Below are positions 13,024 to 22,747 of a stretch of DNA of 64,000 nt, piece after piece. The notes under the pieces are model-generated. The model ran no database searches. It was not told where the DNA came from and worked only from the letters and a program-made list of their open reading frames with translations. Source of the stretch: Micromonospora olivasterospora. Its GTDB lineage: Bacteria > Actinomycetota > Actinomycetes > Mycobacteriales > Micromonosporaceae. The position numbers were made by a program, and so were the translations under genes. The stretch is taken from the NCBI RefSeq assembly GCF_007830265.1, contig NZ_VLKE01000001.1, forward strand, positions 4,588,001-4,652,000. The letters run 5' to 3'. Position 1 is the stretch's first letter; the number at the start of each line of letters is the position of its first letter.

Positions 13024-14226
13024 TCACGCCAGCAGCGAGCGGTAGATGTCGAGGGTTCGCGCGGCGATGGCGTCCCAGGAGAAGTGCTCGACCGCCCGGC
13101 GCCGCCCCGCCCGGCCGAACCCGGCGGCCCGCGCCGGGTCGCCCAGCAGCTCGTTGATCCGCGTCGCCAGGTCGGCCACGAAGCGCTCCGGGGCCAGCGG
13201 CCGGCCGCTGCCGTCGGTCGCCTGCTCGATCGGGACCAGCAGCCCCGTCTCGCCGTCGGCGACCACCTCGGGGATGCCGCCGGTGGCGGTGGCCACCACC
13301 GCTGTCTCGCACGCCATCGCCTCCAGGTTGACGATGCCCATCGGCTCGTAGACGGACGGGCAGACGAAGACCGTGGCGTGGGTGAGCACCTGGATCACCT
13401 CGTGCTTCGGCAGCATCTCGGCCACCCAGACCACCCCGGAGCGGTTGGCCCGCAACTCGGCCACCAGGCCCGCCACCTCGGCGGCGATCTCCGGGGTGTC
13501 TGGCGCGCCGGCCAGCAGCACGAGCTGGGCGTCGGCCGGCAGCTCCCGGGCGGCCCGCAGCAGGTACGGCAGGCCCTTCTGCCGGGTGATCCGACCCACG
13601 TACACCACGCTGGGCCGGGACGGGTCGACGCCGAGCCGGTCGAGCACGTCCGTGTCCGGGTCGGGGGCGTACTGCGCGGTGTCGATGCCGTTGTGGACGA
13701 CCCGCACCCGGTCCGGGTTCACCGCCGGGTACGCCGTCAGCACGTCGTCGCGCATCCCCGCGCTCACCGCGATCACCGCGTCGGCCGCCTCCACGGCCGT
13801 GCGCTCGCACCAGGACGAGAGCGCGTACCCGCCGCCGAGCTGCTCGGCCTTCCACGGCCGCAGCGGCTCCAGGCTGTGCACCGTGACCACGTGCGGCACG
13901 CCGTGCAGCAGCTTCGCGGTGTGCCCGGCCAGGTTGGCGTACCAGGTGTGGCTGTGCACCACGTCGGTGCCGGCGCAGCCGGCGGCCATCTCCAGGTCGA
14001 CACCCATCGTCCGCAGCGCGGCGTTCGCGCCGGCCAGGCCGGGCGGCTCGGCGTACGCGGTGACGCCTGGCTCGGTGCGCGGCGCGCCGAAGCAGTGCAC
14101 GCGTACGTCGGCGAGCCGGCGCAGCTCCCGGGCGAGGTACTCGACGTGTACGCCGGCCCCGCCGTACACCTCCGGCGGGTACTCGCGGGTCAGCAGGTCG
14201 ACGCGCAGCCGTGCGGATTCCGTCAT
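13024..14226 (-). CDS. glgA: GT4 glycogen synthase / maltose-1-phosphate synthase (GlgA/GlgM)
   Basis: A 400-residue GT-B glycosyltransferase of the actinobacterial GlgA type. The N-terminal domain opens with LTREYPPEVYGGAGVHVEYL, and the C-terminal domain carries VVYVGRITRQKGLPYLLRAA and CPSVYEPMGIVNLEAMACET, the donor-binding region with its conserved Glu. In mycobacteria the orthologous family (Rv1212c, GlgM) uses ADP-glucose and glucose-1-phosphate to make maltose-1-phosphate, the donor for GlgE. The presence of glgE nearby makes that the likelier activity here, though glucan elongation cannot be excluded. It is divergent from glgC, with 95 bases between the starts. Confidence 0.9.
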   Translation of the reverse strand: MTESARLRVDLLTREYPPEVYGGAGVHVEYLARELRRLADVRVHCFGAPRTEPGVTAYAEPPGLAGANAALRTMGVDLEMAAGCAGTDVVHSHTWYANLAGHTAKLLHGVPHVVTVHSLEPLRPWKAEQLGGGYALSSWCERTAVEAADAVIAVSAGMRDDVLTAYPAVNPDRVRVVHNGIDTAQYAPDPDTDVLDRLGVDPSRPSVVYVGRITRQKGLPYLLRAARELPADAQLVLLAGAPDTPEIAAEVAGLVAELRANRSGVVWVAEMLPKHEVIQVLTHATVFVCPSVYEPMGIVNLEAMACETAVVATATGGIPEVVADGETGLLVPIEQATDGSGRPLAPERFVADLATRINELLGDPARAAGFGRAGRRRAVEHFSWDAIAARTLDIYRSLLA

Positions 14227-14321
14227 GCCCGGGACCCTAGTGCAGAAGCCCGCCGCGCACCCGGCGCGCGACTGTGCCCGTCCGAGTGGTGAAGTCGAGG
14301 CCGGGTGGATAGCGTCTGTGC

Positions 14322-15554
14322 ATGGCTGACAAGGTGCTCGCGATCGTCCTGGCCGGTGGGGAGGGCAAGCGCCTGATGCCGCTCACCGCGGACCGGGCCA
14401 AGCCGGCCGTCCCGTTCGGCGGCATGTACCGGATGGTCGACTTCGTGCTGTCCAACCTCGCCAACGCCGGCTTCCTGAAGATCGTGGTGCTGACCCAGTA
14501 CAAGTCGCACTCGCTGGACCGGCACATCACGAAGACGTGGCGGATGTCCACGCTGCTCGGCAACTACGTCACGCCCGTGCCGGCCCAGCAGCGCCGCGGC
14601 CCCTGGTGGTTCGCCGGCTCCGCCGACGCGATCTACCAGAGCTTCAACCTGATCAACGACGAGCAGCCGGACTACGTGATCGTCTTCGGCGCCGACCACA
14701 TCTACCGGATGGACCCGCGGCAGATGGTGGAGGACCACATCGCCTCCGGCGCCGGGGTGACCGTCGCGGGCATCCGGCAGCCGCTGTCGACGGCCGACCA
14801 GTTCGGCGTGATCGAGGTCGCCGAGGACGGCAAGCGCATCCGGGCGTTCCGCGAGAAGCCCACCGACGCGGTCGGCCTGCCGGACGCCCCGGACGAGATC
14901 TACGCCTCGATGGGCAACTACGTGTTCACCACGAAGGTGCTGTGCGAGGCGGTCGAGCGCGACGCGGAGGACAAGACCAGCAAACACGACATGGGTGGCA
15001 GCATCATCCCGATGCTGGTCGAGCGCGGCGAGGCCAACGTCTACGACTTCCGCGACAACGACGTGCCGGGCAGCACCGACCGGGACCGCGGCTACTGGCG
15101 GGACGTGGGGACGCTCGACTCGTTCTACGACGCGCACATGGATCTCATCAACGTGCACCCCGTGTTCAACCTCTACAACTTCGAGTGGCCCATCTACACC
15201 GGGTTGATGCCGTACCCGCCGGCCAAGTTCGTCCACCAGTGGGGCGAGCGCATCGGCCGCGCCGTCGGCTCGATGATCTCGCCCGGCGCGGTGATCTCCG
15301 GGTCGCTGGTGGAGAACTCGGTCGTCTCGCCGAAGGTCCGGGTCCACTCGTGGGCGCACGTCGACGGCGCGGTGCTCATGGAGGGCGTCGAGATCGGCCG
15401 GCACGCCGTGGTCCGCCGGGCCATCCTCGACAAGAACGTGTACGTGCCGGAGGGCGCGGAGATCGGCGTCGACCTCGAACGGGACCGGCAGCGCTTCACG
15501 GTCTCCGACAACGGCATCGTGGTGATCGGCAAGGGGCAGCGCGTGGAACGATGA
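14322..15554 (+). CDS. glgC: Glucose-1-phosphate adenylyltransferase GlgC
   Basis: GlgC makes ADP-glucose from ATP and glucose-1-phosphate, the committed step of glycogen-type synthesis. The 410-residue protein has the nucleotide-binding loop [20 protein letters not shown], the [13 protein letters not shown] segment, [24 protein letters not shown] (metal-binding Asp) and FREKPTD, followed by a C-terminal beta-helix with hexapeptide-like repeats. The ATG start and length are normal for the family. It is divergent from glgA and followed 65 bases later by pgm in the same direction. Confidence 0.96.
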   Translation: MADKVLAIVLAGGEGKRLMPLTADRAKPAVPFGGMYRMVDFVLSNLANAGFLKIVVLTQYKSHSLDRHITKTWRMSTLLGNYVTPVPAQQRRGPWWFAGSADAIYQSFNLINDEQPDYVIVFGADHIYRMDPRQMVEDHIASGAGVTVAGIRQPLSTADQFGVIEVAEDGKRIRAFREKPTDAVGLPDAPDEIYASMGNYVFTTKVLCEAVERDAEDKTSKHDMGGSIIPMLVERGEANVYDFRDNDVPGSTDRDRGYWRDVGTLDSFYDAHMDLINVHPVFNLYNFEWPIYTGLMPYPPAKFVHQWGERIGRAVGSMISPGAVISGSLVENSVVSPKVRVHSWAHVDGAVLMEGVEIGRHAVVRRAILDKNVYVPEGAEIGVDLERDRQRFTVSDNGIVVIGKGQRVER

Positions 15555-15619
15555 GCCACGTGTGACGCCCGCGCCGGCGGGAAAGAGTGAGGGTCCGTAC
15601 CGTCCTGGAGGTTGCAGCA

Positions 15620-17263
15620 GTGGTCCACCCCCGTGCCGGCCAGCCTGCCGAGCCCGTCGACCTGGTCGACGTGCCCCGCCTGGTGACCGCCTACTACGCC
15701 GAGCATCCCGACCCGGCCGACCCGGCGCAGCAGGTCTCCTTCGGCACGTCGGGGCACCGCGGGTCGAGCCTGCGTAACGCGTTCAACTCCGACCACATCC
15801 TCGCGGTCACCCAGGCGCTCTGCGACTACCGGCGGGAGCGGGGGCTGGACGGGCCGCTGTTCCTCGGCCGGGACACCCACGCCCTGTCCGCCCCGGCGGC
15901 CGTCGACGCGCTGGAGGTGCTCGCCGCCAACGGCGTCACCGTGCTGCTGGACAGCCGGGACGGCTACACCCCCACCCCGGCGGTGTCGCACGCCATCCTG
16001 ACCCACAACCGGGGCCGCACGAGCGGGCTCGCCGACGGCATCGTGATCACCCCGTCGCACAACCCGCCCGACGACGGCGGGTTCAAGTACAACCCGACCC
16101 ACGGCGGGCCGGCCGACACCGACGTCACGAGGTGGATCCAGGACCGGGCCAACGCGATCCTCGCCGCCGGCCTGACGGAGGTGCGGCGGATCCCGTACGC
16201 GCGGGCCCGCGCCGCCGACACCACCGGCGCGTACGACTTCCTCGGCCGGTACGTCGACGACCTGCCCGCCGCCCTCGACCTGGACGCGGTCCGGGCCGCC
16301 GGGGTGCGCGTCGGCGCGGACCCCCTCGGCGGGGCCAGCGTGGCGTACTGGGGGGAGATCGCCGACCGGCACCGGCTCGACCTCACCGTGATCAACCCGA
16401 CCGTCGACCCGACCTGGCGCTTCATGACCCTCGACGGCGACGGCAGGATCCGGATGGACTGCTCCTCGCCGAACGCGATGGCGTCGCTGATCGCGGCCCG
16501 CGCCGACTACCAGGTCTCCACCGGCAACGACGCCGACGCCGACCGGCACGGCATCGTCACCCCCGACGGCGGCCTGATGAACCCGAACCACTACCTCGCG
16601 GTGGCCATCGCGCACCTGTTCCGCACCCGCGACCGATGGGGGCCGGCCGCCGCCGTGGGCAAGACCCTCGTCTCCAGCTCGATGATCGACCGGGTGGCCG
16701 CCGACCTCGGCCGGCCGCTGCTCGAGGTGCCGGTGGGGTTCAAGTGGTTCGTGCCGGGCCTGCTCGACGGCGCGGTCGGCTTCGGCGGCGAGGAGAGCGC
16801 GGGGGCGTCCTTCCTGCGCCGCGACGGCGGCGTCTGGACCACCGACAAGGACGGCATCCTGCTCTGCCTGCTCGCCGCCGAGATCGTCGCGACCACCGGG
16901 CGGACGCCGAGCCAGCACTGGACGGAGCTGGCCGAGCGGTTCGGCGCCCCCGCGTACGCGCGCATCGACGCCCCGGCCAGCCGGGAGGAGAAGGCCGTGC
17001 TGGGCCGCCTCTCCCCGGACCAGGTGACCGCGAGCGAGCTGGCGGGCGAGCCGATCCGGGCCACGCTGACCACGGCGCCGGGCAACGGGGCCCCGATCGG
17101 CGGGCTCAAGGTGACCACGGACTCCGGCTGGTTCGCCGCCCGCCCCTCCGGCACGGAGGACGTCTACAAGATCTACGCCGAGTCGTTCCAGGGCCCGGAG
17201 CACCTGGCCCGCATCCAGGAGGAGGCCCGGGAACTGGTGACGCAGGTGCTCAAGCAGGCCTGA
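15620..17263 (+). CDS. pgm: Phosphoglucomutase (alpha-D-glucose-phosphate specific)
   Basis: Interconverts glucose-6-phosphate and glucose-1-phosphate, feeding GlgC upstream of it. The 547-residue protein has [13 protein letters not shown] (substrate/active-site loop), [18 protein letters not shown] with the phosphoserine, [12 protein letters not shown] (metal-binding DxDxDR) and the C-terminal phosphate-binding [17 protein letters not shown]. The GTG at 15620 is preceded by GGAGG at eight bases and gives almost exactly the E. coli Pgm length (546). It likely belongs to one transcription unit with glgC. Confidence 0.95.
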   Translation: MVHPRAGQPAEPVDLVDVPRLVTAYYAEHPDPADPAQQVSFGTSGHRGSSLRNAFNSDHILAVTQALCDYRRERGLDGPLFLGRDTHALSAPAAVDALEVLAANGVTVLLDSRDGYTPTPAVSHAILTHNRGRTSGLADGIVITPSHNPPDDGGFKYNPTHGGPADTDVTRWIQDRANAILAAGLTEVRRIPYARARAADTTGAYDFLGRYVDDLPAALDLDAVRAAGVRVGADPLGGASVAYWGEIADRHRLDLTVINPTVDPTWRFMTLDGDGRIRMDCSSPNAMASLIAARADYQVSTGNDADADRHGIVTPDGGLMNPNHYLAVAIAHLFRTRDRWGPAAAVGKTLVSSSMIDRVAADLGRPLLEVPVGFKWFVPGLLDGAVGFGGEESAGASFLRRDGGVWTTDKDGILLCLLAAEIVATTGRTPSQHWTELAERFGAPAYARIDAPASREEKAVLGRLSPDQVTASELAGEPIRATLTTAPGNGAPIGGLKVTTDSGWFAARPSGTEDVYKIYAESFQGPEHLARIQEEARELVTQVLKQA

Positions 17264-17289
17264 CCGCCAGCGGGCCCGCGGCGGCGTCG

Positions 17290-17436
17290 TCACCGCTCGG
17301 GGTGCCGCCGGCGGCGGTCGAACTTTTCGCGCAGCGGGCCGGGCAGCAGCTCGCGGAGCTGGTCGGGCGGCAGCGGCAGGTCCACCAGCTCACCACACCC
17401 GGCCCGCGCCGGCGGTCGGACACTGGGCACGTTCAT
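17290..17436 (-). CDS. Possible small hypothetical protein
   Basis: A 48-codon frame starting MNVPSVRPPARAG and continuing CGELVDLPLPPDQLRELLPG, ending in an Arg/His-rich tail. It lies in the 256-base gap between pgm and the nucleotidyltransferase gene and is convergent with pgm. The amphipathic LPLPPDQLRELLPGPLREKF segment looks like real protein, and an AAAAGGG sits immediately before the ATG, but that spacing is too short for a standard ribosome binding site. I do not recognise a family. It may be a small actinobacterial protein or chance. Confidence 0.4.
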   Translation of the reverse strand: MNVPSVRPPARAGCGELVDLPLPPDQLRELLPGPLREKFDRRRRHPER

Positions 17437-17519
17437 CCCTTTTGCGTCACTTCGCTGGCGGCGCCGTCGTTGTGTCGAGGGAGTGGGTAGCGGCAACCGA
17501 GCGCGGTGCGGAGGGGTGC

Positions 17520-18248
17520 GTGCACGTAGTCATCATGGCCGGCGGCAGGGGCGTACGGCTGCGCCCCTACACCTCGACGCTGCCCAAGCCGCTCGTGCCG
17601 ATCGGCGACAGCTACGCGATTCTGGAGATCATCCTGCACCAGCTCGCGGCCCACGGGTGCAGCCGGGTGACCCTCGCGATCAACCACCTCGGCTCGCTGA
17701 TCCGGGCGTTCGTCGGGGACGGCTCGCGGTTCGGGCTGACCGTGGACTACCTGGAGGAGCGCACGCCGCTGTCGACGATCGGGCCGCTGTTCGGCATGCG
17801 CGACCGGCTGCCGGAGCAGTTCCTGGTGATGAACGGCGACGTGCTCACCGACCTCGACTACGCCGACCTGCTCGCCGTCCACTCCCGCTCGGGCGCCCCG
17901 CTGACCGTGGCCACGTACCGGCGCAGCGTGAAGATCGACTTCGGGGTGCTGGAGGCCGAGGGCGACAAGATCGTCTCCTTCGCGGAGAAGCCGGTGCTGC
18001 GCTACCGGGTGAGCATGGGGGTGTACGGGCTCTCCCGGCGGGCGATCGCGGACTACCCCGAGGGGCTCTGCTTCGGCTTCGACGAGCTGGTGCTGGACCT
18101 GCTGCGCCAGGGCGAGCCACCGGCCAGCTACGACTTCGAGGGCTTCTGGCTGGACATCGGCCGCCCGGAGGACTACGACGAGGCCAACAGCCGCTTCGGC
18201 GAGGTGGAGTCGATCCTGCTGCCGGCCGGCGTCCTCGCCCCGACATGA
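17520..18248 (+). CDS. Sugar nucleotidyltransferase (NTP_transferase family)
   Basis: A ~242-residue nucleotidyltransferase that activates a sugar-1-phosphate with an NTP. It begins VVIMAGGRGVRLRPYTSTLP (signature GGxGxRLxPxT and the KPLVPI lysine), with FLVMNGDVLTDLDY (metal-binding Asp) and SFAEKPVLRYRVSMGVYGL. The end, FWLDIGRPEDYDEAN, is typical of the RfbA/GCD1-like group. No C-terminal beta-helix or CBS domain is present. The GTG at 17520 follows GAGGGG closely. The gene starts a four-gene plus-strand unit with the sugar-modifying SDR enzymes; the stop overlaps the next start. The sugar and nucleotide cannot be assigned from sequence. Confidence 0.85.
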   Translation: MHVVIMAGGRGVRLRPYTSTLPKPLVPIGDSYAILEIILHQLAAHGCSRVTLAINHLGSLIRAFVGDGSRFGLTVDYLEERTPLSTIGPLFGMRDRLPEQFLVMNGDVLTDLDYADLLAVHSRSGAPLTVATYRRSVKIDFGVLEAEGDKIVSFAEKPVLRYRVSMGVYGLSRRAIADYPEGLCFGFDELVLDLLRQGEPPASYDFEGFWLDIGRPEDYDEANSRFGEVESILLPAGVLAPT

Positions 18249-19237
18249 GGTCCGGCATGCGCCCCGACACCCGGCCGGTGTTGCTGTTCGGCGCCACCGG
18301 CTTCCTCGGCGGCCACGTCCGGGCCGCCCTGGCCGCGGAGCTGCCGCTGGTCTGCCCGTCGCGCCCCGAGTGCGACCTCGAGGGCGCCACGTCCGACGAG
18401 CTGGCCGCCCTGATCCGGGCCGTGCGGCCGGCCGCCGTGGTGAACTGCGCCGGTCGGGCGACCGGCACCGCCGAGGAGCTGCTGCGCGCCAACGCCCTGG
18501 TCGCGGCGAAGCTGGTCGACGCGGTCGCCGAGGCCGCCCCGGCGGCGCGCCTGGTCCGCCTCGGCTCGGCCGCCGAGTACGGCCGCGTACCGCTCGGGAG
18601 CGCCGTCGGCGAGGACTGTCCGGCGGACCCGGTCGCCGCGTACGGGGTCAGCCAGCTCGCCGCCACCCGGCTGGTCGAGCTGGCCGCCCGGGACCGCCGG
18701 GTCGACGCCGTGGTGCTGCGGGTGTTCAACCCGGTCGGCCCCGGGACGCCCCGGTCCACCCTGCTCGGCGGGGTCGCCGCCCAGCTCGCGCGCTGCCCGG
18801 CCGGCGGCGTGCTGCGCACCGGACCGCTGGACGTCCGCCGCGACTTCGTCGACGTCCGGGACGTCGCCGCCGCCGTCGCCGCGGCGCTGCGGGTCCCGCC
18901 GTCCGGCCCGCGCGTGTTCAACGTCGCGAGCGGGCGGGCGGTGCCGGTGCGCGACGCCGTGCGGCTGCTCGCGGACGCGGCCGGCTTCACCGGGTGGGTG
19001 CGGGAGGACGGCCGGCCGCCGGCCCGGTCGGCGACCGTCGGGTGGATGTGCGGGGACGTCCGCCGGGCCGCGGCGCACCTGGGCTGGACGCCCCGGCACG
19101 ACCTGGCCGACTCGATCAAGGCCCTGTGGGCGGGGGCGTCGTCCCCGGCCCGCGCCGCGGACCCCGGCCCCGGCCCGTCCCGGCCAGCAGACGATCCGTC
19201 CGGTCCCGGCCGGGACCGGCAGACGAGGAGTGGATGA
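18245..19237 (+). CDS. NAD-dependent epimerase/dehydratase-like SDR lacking the usual catalytic Lys
   Basis: An extended SDR of 330 residues with the Rossmann motif VLLFGATGFLGGHVRAAL and an active-site region RLGSAAEYGRVPLG. At the expected YxxxK site it reads AAYGVSQLAATRL, so the catalytic Lys is replaced by Gln. DFVDVRDVAAAVAAAL and the VFNVASGRAVPVRDAV segment match NDP-sugar epimerases. The ATG overlaps the preceding stop (ATGA), indicating translational coupling. About 35 Pro/Gly-rich residues at the C-terminus look like a disordered tail. It could be a sugar reductase or epimerase variant, or a non-catalytic partner. Confidence 0.75.
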   Translation: MRSGMRPDTRPVLLFGATGFLGGHVRAALAAELPLVCPSRPECDLEGATSDELAALIRAVRPAAVVNCAGRATGTAEELLRANALVAAKLVDAVAEAAPAARLVRLGSAAEYGRVPLGSAVGEDCPADPVAAYGVSQLAATRLVELAARDRRVDAVVLRVFNPVGPGTPRSTLLGGVAAQLARCPAGGVLRTGPLDVRRDFVDVRDVAAAVAAALRVPPSGPRVFNVASGRAVPVRDAVRLLADAAGFTGWVREDGRPPARSATVGWMCGDVRRAAAHLGWTPRHDLADSIKALWAGASSPARAADPGPGPSRPADDPSGPGRDRQTRSG

Positions 19238-19238
19238 C

Positions 19239-20246
19239 ATGCGGGATTCCTCAACCGGCGACCTGGTGGCGGTGACGGGCGCGGGCGGCTTCATCGGCTC
19301 GCACCTCGTCGAGGCGCTCGTCGGCCGGGGCCACCGGGTGCGCGCGTTCGCGCACTACAACGGCGCGGGCACGTACGGCTGGCTGGACACGCTGCACGCG
19401 GACCAGCTCGCGCGGGTGGAGATCCTGGCCGGCGACATCCGGGACCGGACGATGGTGGACCGACTCGTCGAGGGCGCGTCCGTGGTGTACCACCTGGCCG
19501 CGCTCGGCGGCATCCCGTACTCGTACCTCGCACCGCAGTCGTACGTCGAGACCAACGTCGTGGGCACGCTCAACGTGCTGGAGAGCGCCCGCCGCGCCGG
19601 CACCGGCCGGGTGGTCGTGACGTCCACCAGCGAGGTGTACGGCACCGCGACGACGGTGCCCATGACGGAGGCGCACCGGCTGCGGGGGCAGTCCCCGTAC
19701 GCGGCGTCGAAGATCGGCGCGGACAAGCTGGCGGAGAGCTTCCAGCTCAGCTTCGGGCTGCCCGTGGTCACGCTGCGCCCGTTCAACACGTACGGGCCCC
19801 GGCAGTCCACCCGCGCGGTCATCCCGACCATCGTCAGCCAGCTGGCGAAGGGCTCCCGCACGGTCGAGCTGGGGGCGGTGGACACCACCCGCGACCTGCT
19901 GTTCGTGGCGGACACGGTGGCGGCGTTCGTGGCCGTGGGCACCGCGCCCGCCGACCGGGTCGTCGGCCAGGTGTTCCAGGCCGCCACCGGGCGCGAGACC
20001 GCCGTCGGCGAGCTGGTGCGCCGGATCGCGGCCATCTTCGGCGTCGAGCCGGAGATCCGGGTCTCCGACGCCCGGCTGCGCCCCGAGGGCTCGGAGGTGG
20101 AACGGCTCGTCGGCGACGCCGGCCTGCTGCGGTCCGCGACGGGCTGGCAGTCGGCCGTCCCGCTCGACGACGGCCTCAAGGCGACCGTCGAGTGGTTCCT
20201 CGACCCCGCCAACCTCGGCCGCTACCGCGCCGACCGGGCCGTCTGA
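19239..20246 (+). CDS. NAD-dependent 4,6-dehydratase, LegB-like
   Basis: A 335-residue extended SDR with VAVTGAGGFIGSHLVEAL, the active-site STSEVYGTATTVPMTEAHRL and SPYAASKIGADKLAESF (YxxxK intact), and VVTLRPFNTYGPRQSTRAVI. This exact set is characteristic of LegB, which converts UDP-GlcNAc to the 4-keto-6-deoxy sugar that begins legionaminic acid and related diamino-sugar pathways. GAGGAG lies eight bases before the ATG at 19239, one base after the preceding stop. With the aminotransferase and NeuD/PglD-like genes of the facing operon it can supply a 4-amino-4,6-dideoxy sugar; that link is inferred. Confidence 0.85.
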   Translation: MRDSSTGDLVAVTGAGGFIGSHLVEALVGRGHRVRAFAHYNGAGTYGWLDTLHADQLARVEILAGDIRDRTMVDRLVEGASVVYHLAALGGIPYSYLAPQSYVETNVVGTLNVLESARRAGTGRVVVTSTSEVYGTATTVPMTEAHRLRGQSPYAASKIGADKLAESFQLSFGLPVVTLRPFNTYGPRQSTRAVIPTIVSQLAKGSRTVELGAVDTTRDLLFVADTVAAFVAVGTAPADRVVGQVFQAATGRETAVGELVRRIAAIFGVEPEIRVSDARLRPEGSEVERLVGDAGLLRSATGWQSAVPLDDGLKATVEWFLDPANLGRYRADRAV

Positions 20247-20261
20247 CCGGAGGGAACAGCT

Positions 20262-21206
20262 GTGAAGATCGTGGTCACCGGCGGTGCCGGGTTCATCGGC
20301 TCCAACCTGGTCGGCGCGCTGGGCGAGACGCTGGGCATCAGCGAGATCGTCGTGGTGGACGACCTGTCCACCGGGTCGCTGGACAACCTCGACGGACTGC
20401 CCGCCCGGCTGCTGGTCGGCACCGTGCTGGACCCGGACCTGCTCGACGAGGCGATGGTCGGCGCTGCCAGCGTCGTGCACCTGGGCGCGCTCGGGTCCGT
20501 ACCCCGCTCCATCGACGATCCGATGCGCAGCCACCACGCCAACGCCACCGGCACCCTCACCGTGCTGGAGGCGGCGCGCCGGCACCGCGTACCGCAGGTC
20601 GTGGTCGCCTCCTCCTCGTCGGTGTACGGCGCCAACCCGGTCCTGCCCCGGCGGGAGACCCTGCGGCCGATGCCGGTGAGCCCGTACGCGGTGTCCAAGC
20701 TGGCCACCGAGGCGTACGCGCTCGCGCACGCCGCCTGCTACGGCACGAACGTCCTGCCGTTGCGCTTCTTCAACGTGTACGGGCCGCGGCAGGCCGCCAA
20801 CCACGCGTACGCGGCGGTGGTGCCGCGCTTCGTGACCGCGGCCCTGGAGGGCAGCCCGTTGCAGGTCTTCGGCGACGGCACGCAGAGCCGCGACTTCACC
20901 TACGTCGGCAGCGTCACCACCACGATCGTGGACGCGATCCGGCGCCGCGTCGGCGCCCCGGACGCGGTGAACCTCGCCTTCGGCGCGCGGATCTCGCTGC
21001 TCGAGCTCATCGCCGAGCTGGAACTCGTGCTGGGCCGGCGGCTGGAGGCCGAGTACCACCCGCCCCGGCCCGGCGACGTCCAGGACTCGCAGGCCGACTG
21101 CGCCCGGTTCCGGGAGCTGTTCCCGGCGGCCCGCCGGTGGCCGCTGCGCGCCGGCCTGGAGGCCACCGTCGCCTGGATGTCCGGCCGCGTTCCCGCCGGC
21201 CGCTGA
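20262..21206 (+). CDS. NAD-dependent UDP-sugar epimerase (GalE/WbpP-like)
   Basis: A 314-residue SDR beginning VKIVVTGGAGFIGSNLVGAL, with VVVASSSSVYGANPVLP, SPYAVSKLATEAYALAHA (YxxxK), LPLRFFNVYGPRQAANHAYA and FGDGTQSRDFTYVGSVTTTI. These are typical of UDP-glucose or UDP-GlcNAc 4-epimerases. The GTG start follows GGAGGGAA. It is the last gene of the plus-strand sugar-nucleotide unit and faces the flippase gene with only 18 bases between stops. Its exact sugar is unknown. Confidence 0.85.
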   Translation: MKIVVTGGAGFIGSNLVGALGETLGISEIVVVDDLSTGSLDNLDGLPARLLVGTVLDPDLLDEAMVGAASVVHLGALGSVPRSIDDPMRSHHANATGTLTVLEAARRHRVPQVVVASSSSVYGANPVLPRRETLRPMPVSPYAVSKLATEAYALAHAACYGTNVLPLRFFNVYGPRQAANHAYAAVVPRFVTAALEGSPLQVFGDGTQSRDFTYVGSVTTTIVDAIRRRVGAPDAVNLAFGARISLLELIAELELVLGRRLEAEYHPPRPGDVQDSQADCARFRELFPAARRWPLRAGLEATVAWMSGRVPAGR

Positions 21207-21224
21207 CCGCGGCGGTGCCGCCCG

Positions 21225-22505
21225 CTACGTCCGGGCCCGCTCGAGCCCCTGCTGCGGGCGGGGGACCCCGGCTGGGCGGGCGGCCGCGCGCGACCGCAGC
21301 CGGCGACGCAGGACGATCGTCGACGCGGTGGAGAGGCCGCCGTAGAGCAGGACGGACGCCCACGCCGCGCCGTACGCCCCCCACTGCCAGGCGGCCGAGC
21401 CGAACAGCAGCAGCGCGGCGACCGCCCCGGCCGCACCGACGAGTCCCGCGCTGCCCATCCAACCGCCGCCCAACAGGGCCCGGCTGGCCACCGCGAACGG
21501 CGCGAAGAGGAGCTCGGCGAGGAGCAGTACGAGGAGGAGGGGCCTGGCCTCGGCGAACGAGGCGCCGAAGACGGGCGTGATGAGGAGCCAGCCCGTCACC
21601 GCCACGGCCAGACCCGTTCCCGCCGAGGCCAGGACGGCGTACCGTTGCGCCCGCTCCACCTCCGCCGCCCCGAAGCCGAGGGTCACCTTCCGATAGGTCG
21701 TCTGGCCGATGGCCGCCGGGATCACCCGTGGCGCCTCGCTCAGCGTCGCGGCGGTCGAGTAGACGCCGACCATCGCGGCGCCGGCGACGCCGCCCAGAAT
21801 GAACCGATCGGCCCGGAGCGCGAGCGCCAGGCCCATGGTGAGACCGAGGGACTGGATCCCCGAGCGCAGCAGCCAGGCCGCTTCGCGTCGGTCGGGCACG
21901 CCGAGCAGGAGCAGCCTCGCCGCACGCAGGTGGAAGGCCTGGGCGACCGCCACGGCCGTCATGCCCGCGCCCTGGCCGAGCAGCAGCCCCCAGGCGGTCG
22001 GGGTGAGCACCAGAGCGGGCAGCACCAGGCCGACCGTGCCGCCCGCGGCGACCGCCGCGGCCCAGGAGCTGCCGGCCGTGAAGCGCCCAGCCGCGTACCA
22101 GGTGTCGGGAAACTGCACCAGCGCGGTCTGCCCCAATGTCGCCACCAGGGCCGCGAGCAGGAACCTCGGCGTTGCGAGCCCCCGGTCGATCGTGCTGGCG
22201 CAGACCCAGCACGCGAGCATCGCGAGGGCGCTCGCAAGGCCCGCGGCCAGTGCCGAGACCCAGGTGTAGGTGGCGAGCAGCCGCGTACGCCCTGATTCGT
22301 CGTCGAGCGCGGGCAGCCGCGCCCTGAGGGCGTGGGAGGTCCCGAGGCCGGCCACCAGCGCGGCGATGCTGCCGCTCGTCGCCCCCAGCACCATCAGGCC
22401 CCGGTCGTGCGGCCCGAGCAGACGGCTGGCCACGACGGCGGCAAGCGCGAGGTTGCCCGCCTGCGCCAGGCTCGCCCCCGTCATCGAGGTGAGCGTCCGC
22501 CTCAT
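21225..22505 (-). CDS. Polysaccharide flippase (Wzx/MATE-like)
   Basis: A ~426-residue integral membrane protein with about 12 predicted transmembrane segments and the N-terminal pattern of oligosaccharide flippases (SMTGASLAQAGNLALAAVVA, then SRLLGPHDRGLMVLGATSG). Such proteins move lipid-linked repeat units across the membrane before polymerisation. I placed the start at the ATG at 22505. Its own Shine-Dalgarno is weak, but a short 15-codon frame beginning GTG at 22549 behind AGGAAA ends on a TGA overlapping this ATG, so translation may be coupled. The gene is divergent from the polymerase and convergent with the epimerase. Confidence 0.8.
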   Translation of the reverse strand: MRRTLTSMTGASLAQAGNLALAAVVASRLLGPHDRGLMVLGATSGSIAALVAGLGTSHALRARLPALDDESGRTRLLATYTWVSALAAGLASALAMLACWVCASTIDRGLATPRFLLAALVATLGQTALVQFPDTWYAAGRFTAGSSWAAAVAAGGTVGLVLPALVLTPTAWGLLLGQGAGMTAVAVAQAFHLRAARLLLLGVPDRREAAWLLRSGIQSLGLTMGLALALRADRFILGGVAGAAMVGVYSTAATLSEAPRVIPAAIGQTTYRKVTLGFGAAEVERAQRYAVLASAGTGLAVAVTGWLLITPVFGASFAEARPLLLVLLLAELLFAPFAVASRALLGGGWMGSAGLVGAAGAVAALLLFGSAAWQWGAYGAAWASVLLYGGLSTASTIVLRRRLRSRAAARPAGVPRPQQGLERART

Positions 22506-22747
22506 CCGCGCCGGCCGCAACCCGACCGCACCCGTCGGAGCGCACTCACGGCAATTTCCTCCCGCTGCTTGCCCGCGGCGTGTCGTCTTTTCCTTCCAAC
22601 GAATTGCGCGGGAAATGGATGCGGCGTGCGAGAACCCCGGACCCAGGTGAGCGTCGATCACAATTCGTGGTTTCCGCCCGAAATCCGCGAATGTTCACCG
22701 ATTTCTGGTACAACAATCGTGCGATCAATCGATGAAGGGATTGGACC
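22506..22747. promoter_or_regulatory. Divergent promoter region, flippase and polymerase
   Basis: This 242-base gap separates the divergent flippase and polymerase genes and is markedly richer in A+T around 22655-22745 than its surroundings, as expected for promoters in such a genome. AAGGGA at 22734-22739 is the ribosome binding site of the polymerase. I could not assign precise -35/-10 boxes. Confidence 0.45.
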
